Positions 55,078 to 62,296 of a stretch of DNA of 64,000 nt are shown one piece after another; within the stretch, counting starts at the first letter, position 1; each line of letters starts with the position of its first letter. The notes under the pieces were generated by a model. The model saw only the letters and a list, made by a program, of their open reading frames with translations, was not told the DNA's origin and made no database searches. The DNA lies in assembly GCF_003555545.1 (NCBI RefSeq), contig NZ_CP032157.1:5150546-5214545 (forward strand), given 5' to 3'. The position numbers were made by a program, and so were the translations under genes. The stretch is from Paraflavitalea soli. GTDB lineage: Bacteria; Bacteroidota; Bacteroidia; Chitinophagales; Chitinophagaceae.

Positions 55078-55233
55078 TTAGGAGCAGTGGATATGAAGAA
55101 ATTGTGAAGCGGGACTGCCTTCTTTTCTGACATATTTCAACCCGGCATACAACGCCTGCCGAAAAAATTCTGTCTTAGGAACTGGATCAAATAATTCGTT
55201 GATACTTACCTCGTAATTAACATTTTGTTGCAT
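55078..55233 (-). CDS. Small ORF, 51 residues, upstream of Oar-like receptor
   Basis: ATG at 55233 to TAA at 55078-55080. The product starts MQQNVNYEVSINELFDPVPK and contains FFRQALYAGLKYVRKEGSPA; composition looks coding rather than random and has no signal or membrane helix. It ends 51 bp before the receptor gene. It may be a small regulator or leader protein, or the leftover of a larger gene. Family not recognised. Confidence 0.4.
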   Translation of the reverse strand: MQQNVNYEVSINELFDPVPKTEFFRQALYAGLKYVRKEGSPASQFLHIHCS

Positions 55234-55337
55234 AATAGGGACGTGCCGGATTGGTGGGAATATTACGAAAAAACAGTATCTTCAAAATGTACGGCCCTTG
55301 TCTGAACAAAAAGCGGGGGAATCAGTTATTCTGGACA
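55234..55337. other. Short gap before PpiC-like gene
   Basis: The start region of the PpiC-like gene and the small ORF. The frame at 55251 reads into the PpiC-like gene without a signal peptide, so it is unlikely to be translated from there. No promoter consensus is seen. Confidence 0.3.
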
Positions 55338-55970
55338 ATGGAAAAAAAACTATTAATCATGAAAAATGGCCTTTGGGTTTTATTAATGCTCTTTGCTGTG
55401 CCGGTGTTTGCCCAAAAAACGGTGTACGAGGATTTTCAGAAGATCACAACGCTTGATCAGGCGCAAAAATACATCGATGCGCATCCTGAGTTGAAGCCTA
55501 CCATCCTTAAGTTATCAGCTGGTAGAGATTCTTCCCTGATTGAAAAGCGTTTATTGCGTCAAAAGAAAGGGGATGTATTTTCTGTGGGATATGTTACTTA
55601 TAAAGTGGTTGAAGCAACCGAATCGGTACAATACCGGGCGCAGTATATTTTCCTGGATGGAGGATCCTTAACCCCTTCACAGGTAGATAGCCTGAAAAAG
55701 GTAATTGTTCAAAAGGCTAATTCCGGCGTTTCATTTGATAAGTTGTCTGATGAATATACGATGGATGGTAATACTACCAAAGGTGATACAGATTGGTTTT
55801 TTGGTGAGCTGATGTTCCCCAAAGAACTTCAGGATGCAGTGGCCAAGAATGCTAAAGGAGCGATCTTCTTTGTGGATGTATCGGAGAAAGGCTGGCACTA
55901 CATCGTTAAGAAGACTTATGATGACGCGGTGAAGAAAGATATTGTGGTGTTGCGGGCCAATGGAAGATAA
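55338..55970 (+). CDS. Secreted PpiC-like (parvulin) peptidyl-prolyl isomerase
   Basis: 210 residues from ATG 55338; a second ATG at 55359 gives the neat signal MKNGLWVLLMLFAVPVFAQ and is the better start on signal-peptide grounds. The C-terminal parvulin-type domain (about 90-205) has ARDYIFLDGGSLT-like strand QYRAQYIFLDGGS, SFDKLSDEYTMDGNTTKGDTDWFF and a final hydrophobic strand WHYIVKKT. The family works as a periplasmic folding helper. No TPR or SurA-N domain is visible. Followed by a terminator. Confidence 0.7.
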   Translation: MEKKLLIMKNGLWVLLMLFAVPVFAQKTVYEDFQKITTLDQAQKYIDAHPELKPTILKLSAGRDSSLIEKRLLRQKKGDVFSVGYVTYKVVEATESVQYRAQYIFLDGGSLTPSQVDSLKKVIVQKANSGVSFDKLSDEYTMDGNTTKGDTDWFFGELMFPKELQDAVAKNAKGAIFFVDVSEKGWHYIVKKTYDDAVKKDIVVLRANGR

Positions 55971-55992
55971 GTGTTGCCAGTTATAAATTATC

Positions 55993-56024
55993 AGGCATCT
56001 TCTGAACGGGAGATGCCTTTTTCT
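55993..56024 (+). terminator. Terminator after PpiC-like gene
   Basis: AGGCATCT (55993-56000) and AGATGCCT (56011-56018) form a stem with a ten-base loop, followed by TTTTTCTT. Confidence 0.75.
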
Positions 56025-56064
56025 TAAGCAGTAGTCTATCCATCTATTTGTACAGGCTCCGTTT

Positions 56065-57447
56065 TTACTTTCCGATACAGAACTTACTAAAGATATAATC
56101 CAACTGATCTTCGGTAGTGATCTCACCAGTGATCTCGCCCAGGTAATGCAGGCACCTACGTATGTCCAGCGCCAGCAGATCACCGGGAATATTGTTATCA
56201 AGACCTGCATGAATATCCTGTAGTGATTTTAGAACTTCCTGCAGCGCATGGTAATGACGGGCATTGGTGACAACGGTATCCTCGGTTTGGAACTTACCCT
56301 GCAGCACCATATCTACCAGGCGCTCTTTGAGTACTTCCACATGCTCATTTTCTTTGGCAGCAATAAACAAGATAGTAGCCCGGGCATCGAAGGAATTCCG
56401 GATAAGGTCATTGGCCAGGTCGCTTTTATTGCCTACCAACAGGTATTTGATCTGCTGACGGTCAAGGTCATGTTTTACGGCTTCCAGTTCGGGTATAGTG
56501 GTGCTGTTCACATCAAACAAATAGATCACTACATCGGCCTGCTTCATTTTGGCCAGGCTTCTTTCCACACCAATACTCTCTATGATATCACTGGTGTGTT
56601 CGCGTATACCAGCAGTATCTACCAGCCTGAACAGGATGCCATCTATGTTTAATATCTCTTCAATGGTATCGCGGGTGGTGCCGGCAATATCGCTTACAAT
56701 GGCGCGGTTCTCATTGAGGAGGGCGTTTAGCAAAGTGGACTTCCCTGCATTGGGTTTTCCTACAATGGCTACCTGCACCCCATTTTTGATCACATTGCCC
56801 AGCTTAAAGGAATGCAGCAGGCGTTCTACAGCCTCCCGGGCTTCCCGGATGAGGGCATAAAACCTGGTACGGTCGGCAAACTCTACATCCTCTTGGGAAA
56901 AGTCCAGTTCCAGCTCTATCAGGGCTGAGAATGACAATAGCTGATCTCGCAATTGCTTTAGTACTTCCGAAAACCCACCCCGAATATTGTGCAGGGCGGC
57001 TTTGCGCGATGCTTCGGTATTACTGGCAATCAGGTCGGCCACGGCTTCTGCCTGGGTAAGGTCCAGCTTGCCCTGCAAAAAAGCACGCTGGGTAAATTCC
57101 CCTGGTTTGGCCAGCCGGGCGCCCAGGTGCACGCAGGCTTGGATCACCTGTTGCTGGACATAGGGAGAGCCATGACAGGATATTTCAATCACATCCTCCC
57201 CGGTATAGGAACGTGGACCTTTGAACAGGGACACAACCACCTCATCCAACACTTTTGGCCCTTCTTTCAGGTAACCTACATGCAGGGTATGGGAAGCTTG
57301 CTGCAGCAGGTCTTTGGAAGGGAATAGCTGGTTGATGATCTCAAACGACCGGCTTCCGCTGATCCTGATCACCCCAATAGCGCCAATACCCGGCGGTGTG
57401 GCCAGGGCCACAATCGTATCGTCCCATCCCAAAAGCTTTGCTGCCAT
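56065..57447 (-). CDS. mnmE: tRNA modification GTPase MnmE
   Basis: 460 residues from ATG 57447 (MAAKLLGWDDTIVALATPPG is the family start; the longer frame to 57597 is not). N-terminal folate-binding domain to about 120, helical domain with the inserted G domain: G1 GKPNAGKST, G3 DTAGIRE, G4 NKSD; the C-terminal end is FCIGK, holding the family's Cys. With MnmG it forms the 5-carboxymethylaminomethyl group on the wobble uridine of tRNA. Complete and without anomaly. Minus strand, convergent with the PpiC-like gene. Confidence 0.97.
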   Translation of the reverse strand: MAAKLLGWDDTIVALATPPGIGAIGVIRISGSRSFEIINQLFPSKDLLQQASHTLHVGYLKEGPKVLDEVVVSLFKGPRSYTGEDVIEISCHGSPYVQQQVIQACVHLGARLAKPGEFTQRAFLQGKLDLTQAEAVADLIASNTEASRKAALHNIRGGFSEVLKQLRDQLLSFSALIELELDFSQEDVEFADRTRFYALIREAREAVERLLHSFKLGNVIKNGVQVAIVGKPNAGKSTLLNALLNENRAIVSDIAGTTRDTIEEILNIDGILFRLVDTAGIREHTSDIIESIGVERSLAKMKQADVVIYLFDVNSTTIPELEAVKHDLDRQQIKYLLVGNKSDLANDLIRNSFDARATILFIAAKENEHVEVLKERLVDMVLQGKFQTEDTVVTNARHYHALQEVLKSLQDIHAGLDNNIPGDLLALDIRRCLHYLGEITGEITTEDQLDYIFSKFCIGK

Positions 57448-57521
57448 ATTGTATTCATTTAAGGAATATGTCCATCCATATCCAAAAGCAGCACAAAAGT
57501 AACATACCTTACCTGAAACAC

Positions 57522-57548
57522 AACAGCCGGTCAAATTGACCGGCTGTT
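57522..57548 (-). terminator. Terminator after tonB copy 1
   Basis: AACAGCCGGTCAA (57522-57534) pairs fully with TTGACCGGCTGTT (57536-57548), a 13-bp stem around one base. It lies 24 bp beyond the tonB stop on the minus strand. Only a weak T-run follows. Confidence 0.65.
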
Positions 57549-57571
57549 TATATAACGACTGTCCAAAACTA

Positions 57572-58405
57572 CTAATCGTCACCCAGTTTGAAGACAATTG
57601 GCTGGCGCTTGTATGATTTCACACGGCGGCCATTTTGGATGGCGGGCTCCCAGGTGCCACTCTTTTTGATCACTCTAATAGCAGCATCCCATAGCTCTTT
57701 GGGGCCGGCAACGGCTTCTACGTTACTTACATTGCCCAATGTGTCTACAATGAACATGATCTCTACCTTTCCTTGTATTTCATTGTCAATGGCATCCTGA
57801 GGATAATTGTTGGCCAGGTTCTTATTGAGGAACCTTGCCCAGGCCGGTGGACCACCAGGATATTTGGATTCAATTTCCACCTTGGTAAAGAGGCCACCAT
57901 AATCAGTATCATCTTTCTTTTTAATAATCTCCGTCACTCCTTTACCGGCATCATCGTTGGGAGGCGCTGTAACACCTTCATCTTTTACACCATCTAAATT
58001 GGCTGTTCCGATCTTTACATCCTCCAGGTCAGCTACGGCAGGTGGTTTCTCCTCAGGCTTCACTTGTTCATCCGGGACAATTTTCATCTGGGTGAATTGT
58101 TTGGTTTCCACCTGTTGAGGGGGAGGTTGCTTGAGTGGTGGTGGTGGCTCCACTTTTTCTTCCTGATCTATGAGCTTTAGCTCATTGTCGGGAATGATGA
58201 TCTCTTTGGCGATTTGCTCTTTGTCATTACCATTGGCAAATAGATAGCCGCCAAGCAGTAAGAGCAGGACAGACAACATAACAGTAATGGATAGTAATAA
58301 ACGGCGTTTGTATGACTTACGTAGTTCGTAAGCGCCGTAAGATTTATTCCGCCCCTCGAAGATGATATCGAGGATGTCGGCAGATAGGATGTTTGAAATC
58401 TCCAT
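57572..58405 (-). CDS. tonB: Energy transducer TonB, copy 1
   Basis: 277 residues from ATG 58405 (MEISNILSADILDIIFEGRN matches its paralogue's start). The N-terminal cytoplasmic segment MEISNILSADILDIIFEGRN with SYGAYELRKSYKRR is typical for Bacteroidota TonB, then a membrane helix at about 40-63, a proline-rich stretch (PPPPLKQPPPQQ), and the C-terminal TonB domain (about 195-277) with GKVEIMFIVDTLGNVSNV and GRRVKSYKRQPIVF. It transmits proton-motive energy from ExbB-ExbD to outer-membrane receptors. It stands downstream of the second tonB, separated by its own upstream region and a terminator. Confidence 0.93.
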   Translation of the reverse strand: MEISNILSADILDIIFEGRNKSYGAYELRKSYKRRLLLSITVMLSVLLLLLGGYLFANGNDKEQIAKEIIIPDNELKLIDQEEKVEPPPPLKQPPPQQVETKQFTQMKIVPDEQVKPEEKPPAVADLEDVKIGTANLDGVKDEGVTAPPNDDAGKGVTEIIKKKDDTDYGGLFTKVEIESKYPGGPPAWARFLNKNLANNYPQDAIDNEIQGKVEIMFIVDTLGNVSNVEAVAGPKELWDAAIRVIKKSGTWEPAIQNGRRVKSYKRQPIVFKLGDD

Positions 58406-58610
58406 GGCAATAATTTTTAATTGAGATGCCATATAAAATGGTTTCCACAGATCTTTATTTTTTTGTGAGTCTTATGCATTATGCGATGTGATGCATCACC
58501 GTCGCCTGTGCATGACTATCGCAACAACTGTTCATATCTGTTACTATTTGTGAATTCATTTATAGGATTGAGCCGAAGGAGTATTGCCGTTCACATACAA
58601 GCATAAAAAA

Positions 58611-58634
58611 ATCCCCTCCGAAACCGGAGGGGAT
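58611..58634 (-). terminator. Terminator after tonB copy 2
   Basis: ATCCCCTCCG and CGGAGGGGAT form a 10-bp stem with a four-base loop; on the minus strand a seven-T run follows. It separates copy 2 from copy 1. Confidence 0.85.
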
Positions 58635-58657
58635 CTTGTAATTATTTGAGGACGGTA

Positions 58658-59494
58658 TTAACCTTCTGTTTCCAGACGGAATACGATGGGCTGCTTTTTG
58701 TAAGATTTCACCTGACGACCGTTTTGAACGGCGGGTGTCCATTTACCACTCTTCTTGATTACCCGTACCGCTTCGGAACGTAATTCTTCGGGACCGCTGA
58801 TCGCTTCAACATCACTCACATTACCTTCTTTGTCCACAATGAACTGGATCACTACAGTACCTTGAATTTCGTTGTCGATAGCATCCTGCGGGTAACGCAG
58901 CGTTTTGTTGAGGTAACGCTGCCAGGCCGCAGAACCGCCCGGGTATTCAGATTCGATTTCTACTTTGGTAAACGTCTTATCCCAGTCTTCTTCTACTTTC
59001 TTGGGAGCTTCTACCACACCTTTACCGGCATCTTCAACAGGAGGAGCTACGATACCTTCATCTTTCACACCTTCCTGGTTTACAGTACCGATCTTGGTTT
59101 CCTCCAGTTTTTCAACTTCTGGTGGTTTTTCTTCTTCCTTCACCTCTTCATCTTTTACGATCTTGGGAGGGGTGAATTTAGCCATTTCCACTTTAGGTGG
59201 TTCTGGTGGTTTTGGGGGAGGCGGTGGAGGGGGTTCTTCCTTCTTTTCTTCTTGTTTGATCTCCTCCAGCTGCACGTCCTGCACCACCATGTCTTTTTTC
59301 TCGCCGTCTGTGTTGAACAGGTTAGATAAAATATAACCGCCAAACGACAGCACGATGATAGCCGCTGTTACGATAAGGGCCGTCATCAGCCGCTTATTGT
59401 AAGTTTTGCGCAGTTGATAAGCACCATATTCCTTATTTCTTCCTTCGAAGATAATATCAAGGACATCAGCGCTTAATATTTTATTGATTTCCAT
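58658..59494 (-). CDS. tonB: Energy transducer TonB, copy 2
   Basis: 278 residues with the same layout as copy 1: MEINKILSADVLDIIFEGRN start, membrane helix at about 39-60, a longer proline-rich linker (PPPPPPPKPPEPPK near 98-111) with acidic and lysine-rich flanks, and a C-terminal TonB domain containing GTVVIQFIVDKEGNVSDV and KSYKKQPIVFR. The linker differs clearly from copy 1, so they may reach different receptors. It is the last gene of the exbB-exbD-exbD-tonB cluster, about 70 bp from the exbD stop. Confidence 0.93.
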   Translation of the reverse strand: MEINKILSADVLDIIFEGRNKEYGAYQLRKTYNKRLMTALIVTAAIIVLSFGGYILSNLFNTDGEKKDMVVQDVQLEEIKQEEKKEEPPPPPPPKPPEPPKVEMAKFTPPKIVKDEEVKEEEKPPEVEKLEETKIGTVNQEGVKDEGIVAPPVEDAGKGVVEAPKKVEEDWDKTFTKVEIESEYPGGSAAWQRYLNKTLRYPQDAIDNEIQGTVVIQFIVDKEGNVSDVEAISGPEELRSEAVRVIKKSGKWTPAVQNGRQVKSYKKQPIVFRLETEG

Positions 59495-59562
59495 ACATGT
59501 GCTTTGTTATAAGATGCATTGCAACTAAGATTCCATATGCCTGCCGGCAATAATTTTAACGA

Positions 59563-60090
59563 TTACTTCCCGGAAGCCTTAACTAATTGAAGTTCAACGT
59601 CAAAAATATCAACCAAGGCATAGCGTTTTACCTCATTGATGGTCATTTCATCCAAAATATCCACCGTGTTTTTGTAGGTAGCATCAGGAGTTGGCTTGAT
59701 CACCACCACGAAATCTTCCGGATTAGTGGATTTTTTCTTGTTGATGATGATATCCCTGATTTCCTTAAAACCGGTGTTTTTGAAGTTGCCGCCATCAGGA
59801 GCCAGTTCACCTTCATAATAGAAGATGGAATTGTCCTTGGCCAGAATAAGGGTCAAAGCGCCAGAGGCTTTTACCTTATTTTGATCTTCAGGTTTTTCTG
59901 TATCCTTGGGCAAAAACAGCCGCATAGCTGTTGGCTGACTCATCGTAGTGGTGAAGATAAAGAACGTGATGAGCAGGAATCCCAAATCCACCATCGGCGT
60001 TAAGTCAACGCGGGTAGAAAGCTTTTTCCCTTTCTTTACACCAGGCCCTTTTTTATGTCCCCCACCCGACGAGGTATCCATTTCTGCCAT
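59563..60090 (-). CDS. exbD: ExbD/TolR-family biopolymer transport protein, copy 2
   Basis: 175 residues. Basic Gly/Lys-rich N-terminus (GGGHKKGPGVKKGKK), then one membrane helix in DLTPMVDLGFLLITFFIF with the conserved Asp (about residue 35) that carries protons, and a periplasmic domain. Partner of ExbB in the TonB motor. It follows the other exbD by 30 bp. Two different exbD genes in one cluster are usual in Bacteroidota. Confidence 0.93.
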   Translation of the reverse strand: MAEMDTSSGGGHKKGPGVKKGKKLSTRVDLTPMVDLGFLLITFFIFTTTMSQPTAMRLFLPKDTEKPEDQNKVKASGALTLILAKDNSIFYYEGELAPDGGNFKNTGFKEIRDIIINKKKSTNPEDFVVVIKPTPDATYKNTVDILDEMTINEVKRYALVDIFDVELQLVKASGK

Positions 60091-60120
60091 ATCGCAAATT
60101 TTTAATAATTAAAACTAGGT

Positions 60121-60789
60121 TTACTCATCTGTCGCCTTACCACCGGAGGCCTGGTTCTTCTTGTACAATTCTGTACCAGGAGGAACGCCTTCGGGATCAG
60201 TGATCATGGAAAACTTAAATATCTCGTTCTTTTTCAGGGCGTCAATAACACCTTTGAAAGAAGGATATTTAGCGTCGTTATCACCCTTAACCAGCAGGGT
60301 CATTTTCTTACCCTGAAAAGCTGTAGCTGCTGCCCTTACCCATTCCACCATTTCATTGTTGGCGCTATCGACAGGGATACCTTCAGCTTTGTAGTTCTTG
60401 GCCTGGTCGGGGGTTAATCCAAGGTACGATTTTAACTTCGAAAATGGTACGCCTATAAAGGCTCCGGTGCGCCTGAAAGCTGCCTTTTCCTGGGCAGTCA
60501 GGGACAGGGCTTTTGACTGGTCAACCAGGTCAATCACTTCTGCCTTTTCATCAGGATTTTCATCCGCAACCGAAAAATATACCTTTCCTTCTTTATCCAT
60601 AGTAACCAGCACCACATTCTTAGCTTCTACAGCCTTGGTAGACACAGACTTAGGTGTAGTCACCTGCAGCTGGTCCGGGGCTTTGAACTTGGTGGTGAGG
60701 ATGAAGAACGACAGCAACAGGAAGGCCACGTCGCACATCGCCGTCATGTCTACAGAAGTACTTTTCCGCGGTACTTTAACTTTTGGCAT
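60121..60789 (-). CDS. exbD: ExbD/TolR-family biopolymer transport protein, copy 1
   Basis: 222 residues. Membrane helix with the proton-carrying Asp in VDMTAMCDVAFLLLSFFIL (about 15-33), then a larger periplasmic domain that contains an insertion of about 50 residues (near 75-130, SKALSLTAQEKAAFRRTGAF) which copy 2 lacks. Likely acts with ExbB and copy 2 as a mixed ExbD pair. A 174-bp gap separates it from exbB, with no clear terminator. Confidence 0.93.
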   Translation of the reverse strand: MPKVKVPRKSTSVDMTAMCDVAFLLLSFFILTTKFKAPDQLQVTTPKSVSTKAVEAKNVVLVTMDKEGKVYFSVADENPDEKAEVIDLVDQSKALSLTAQEKAAFRRTGAFIGVPFSKLKSYLGLTPDQAKNYKAEGIPVDSANNEMVEWVRAAATAFQGKKMTLLVKGDNDAKYPSFKGVIDALKKNEIFKFSMITDPEGVPPGTELYKKNQASGGKATDE

Positions 60790-60963
60790 GTTTTAAAATT
60801 TCAGTTTTCTAACAATGATTTGAGCGCGCATCACCACAATGAGATGCAGACCCTGCCAATTTCCATATTTACCTGTCGCAGCCTTGCCGGCTTTGCCTTT
60901 TAAACCTTAACCAGGCAATTCACCAAAACCTGGCCATGACGGATAAACTGGTCTTTTCCTTCA

Positions 60964-61824
60964 CTATTTGTACAGTGAAGCAAAGCTTTGCGTTAAAGTA
61001 AAGCCAGACTCATCAATACCGTAAGTGATACCATCGATCTTAGTGGTAAAGATGTTGTAGAAGATAATGGCAAATGCAGATGTACCGATACCCAATGCCG
61101 TGTTGTACAGGGCTTCAGAGATACCGCGGGACAGTTCTGCTGCTGCTGCACCACCACCTTCTTCACCAAGCGCAGAGAATGAAGTGATCATACCCAATAC
61201 CGTACCCAACAGACCCAACAGGGTAGCTACGGAGGCGATAGTAGACAGGAACACCAGGTTTTTTTCCAGCATAGGCAATTCCAAAGCTGTAGCTTCTTCC
61301 ACTTCTTTCTGAATAGACAGTACTTTTTGTTCTGTATCCAGTTCAGTGTTAGAGATCATTTCTTTGTACTTGCGCAGACCAGCTTTCATTACATTGCCTA
61401 CACTACCCTTTTGCTTGTCGCACTCAGAGATAGCCTGATCCACATTTTTATTAGCGAGGTGATATTGCACTTTGCGAATAAACTCAGCGATATTTCCGGT
61501 ACCGGAAGCTTTGCTGATGGTCAGTAAACGTTCGATGATGAAGGTGAAAGCCGTGAGGAATGTGGCGATCAATAAAGGTACAATGATACCTCCCTCATAC
61601 ATCTTGATCAATCCTCCTTTAGGACCCTTATGGTGTGGCCAGAAACCACCACTTGCATCGGGTTGTGTAAAATTACCTGCAGCGCCCAGACCGAACCTCC
61701 AGATCAAATAACCTGCAAGAATACATACTACTGGTGCTACCCATGAAATAGCATTGCTACTTTTTTTTGGTTGAACAGATGTACTACTCTTCGCGGCGGG
61801 CGCAGTTGGTTTTGTTTCAGCCAT
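60964..61824 (-). CDS. exbB: ExbB/TolQ-family proton channel
   Basis: 286 residues, longer than Escherichia ExbB (about 240). N-terminal low-complexity tail (MAETKPTAPAAKSSTSVQPK), a first helix at about 29-45, a second at 80-100 (IVPLLIATFLTAFTFIIERLL), and the pair of conserved channel helices near 190-260 with FLSTIASVATLLGLLGTVLGM and LYNTALGIGTSAFAII. First gene of the TonB cluster. Membrane proton channel that drives ExbD and TonB. Confidence 0.95.
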   Translation of the reverse strand: MAETKPTAPAAKSSTSVQPKKSSNAISWVAPVVCILAGYLIWRFGLGAAGNFTQPDASGGFWPHHKGPKGGLIKMYEGGIIVPLLIATFLTAFTFIIERLLTISKASGTGNIAEFIRKVQYHLANKNVDQAISECDKQKGSVGNVMKAGLRKYKEMISNTELDTEQKVLSIQKEVEEATALELPMLEKNLVFLSTIASVATLLGLLGTVLGMITSFSALGEEGGGAAAAELSRGISEALYNTALGIGTSAFAIIFYNIFTTKIDGITYGIDESGFTLTQSFASLYK

Positions 61825-62296
61825 GATTGTGTTTTTTTTAGTGTTTGAAAAAAATTAGTCTATCTGTAGTTTAAAAATTAGCTCACAATGCTAAGGAAAA
61901 ATGCTTTTCCACAGGCGATTTTGATCAATAAAAATTTTTGACAGGGTTCACAAGATAAGGAATTTCCTAAACGGGAACGCTAAAAATAGGCGTTTTGATT
62001 GAATAAAACCGTCGCGAATGTAGAATTAATTTAAAAACAAAACATTCATTCAGAGTGCTTTTTAATGCTTTGCTAATCTGCCTGCACAAACCTTTTTGCT
62101 ACCGGTTATCTTCAATACAAATCAAAAAGCCTACCCGCCCGAAGGGAGGTTTGGAACCTATCAATCAGCCTTAACTGTATACGGGTATCAGGCATCCGGA
62201 AACCTACCCAAACACCGCATATATGACCAGTGGTACTTTCCTCTCCTATCCTTTGAAACCCTTTTCCTTATCTTCATTCCATAAATAACATTTAAC
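61825..62296. other. Divergent control region of exbB and metalloprotease
   Basis: 472 bp between two divergent genes. It is AT-rich near exbB and contains a weak AACGC / GCGTT stem (61978-61996). I found no exact TAnnTTTG box in either direction. A 62-codon frame (62096-62284) looks non-coding. Confidence 0.4.

Noticed and set aside
58488-58499. Palindrome GTGATGCATCAC upstream of tonB copy 1
   Set aside because: Could be an operator, but it is short, single and not placed next to a promoter I can see.
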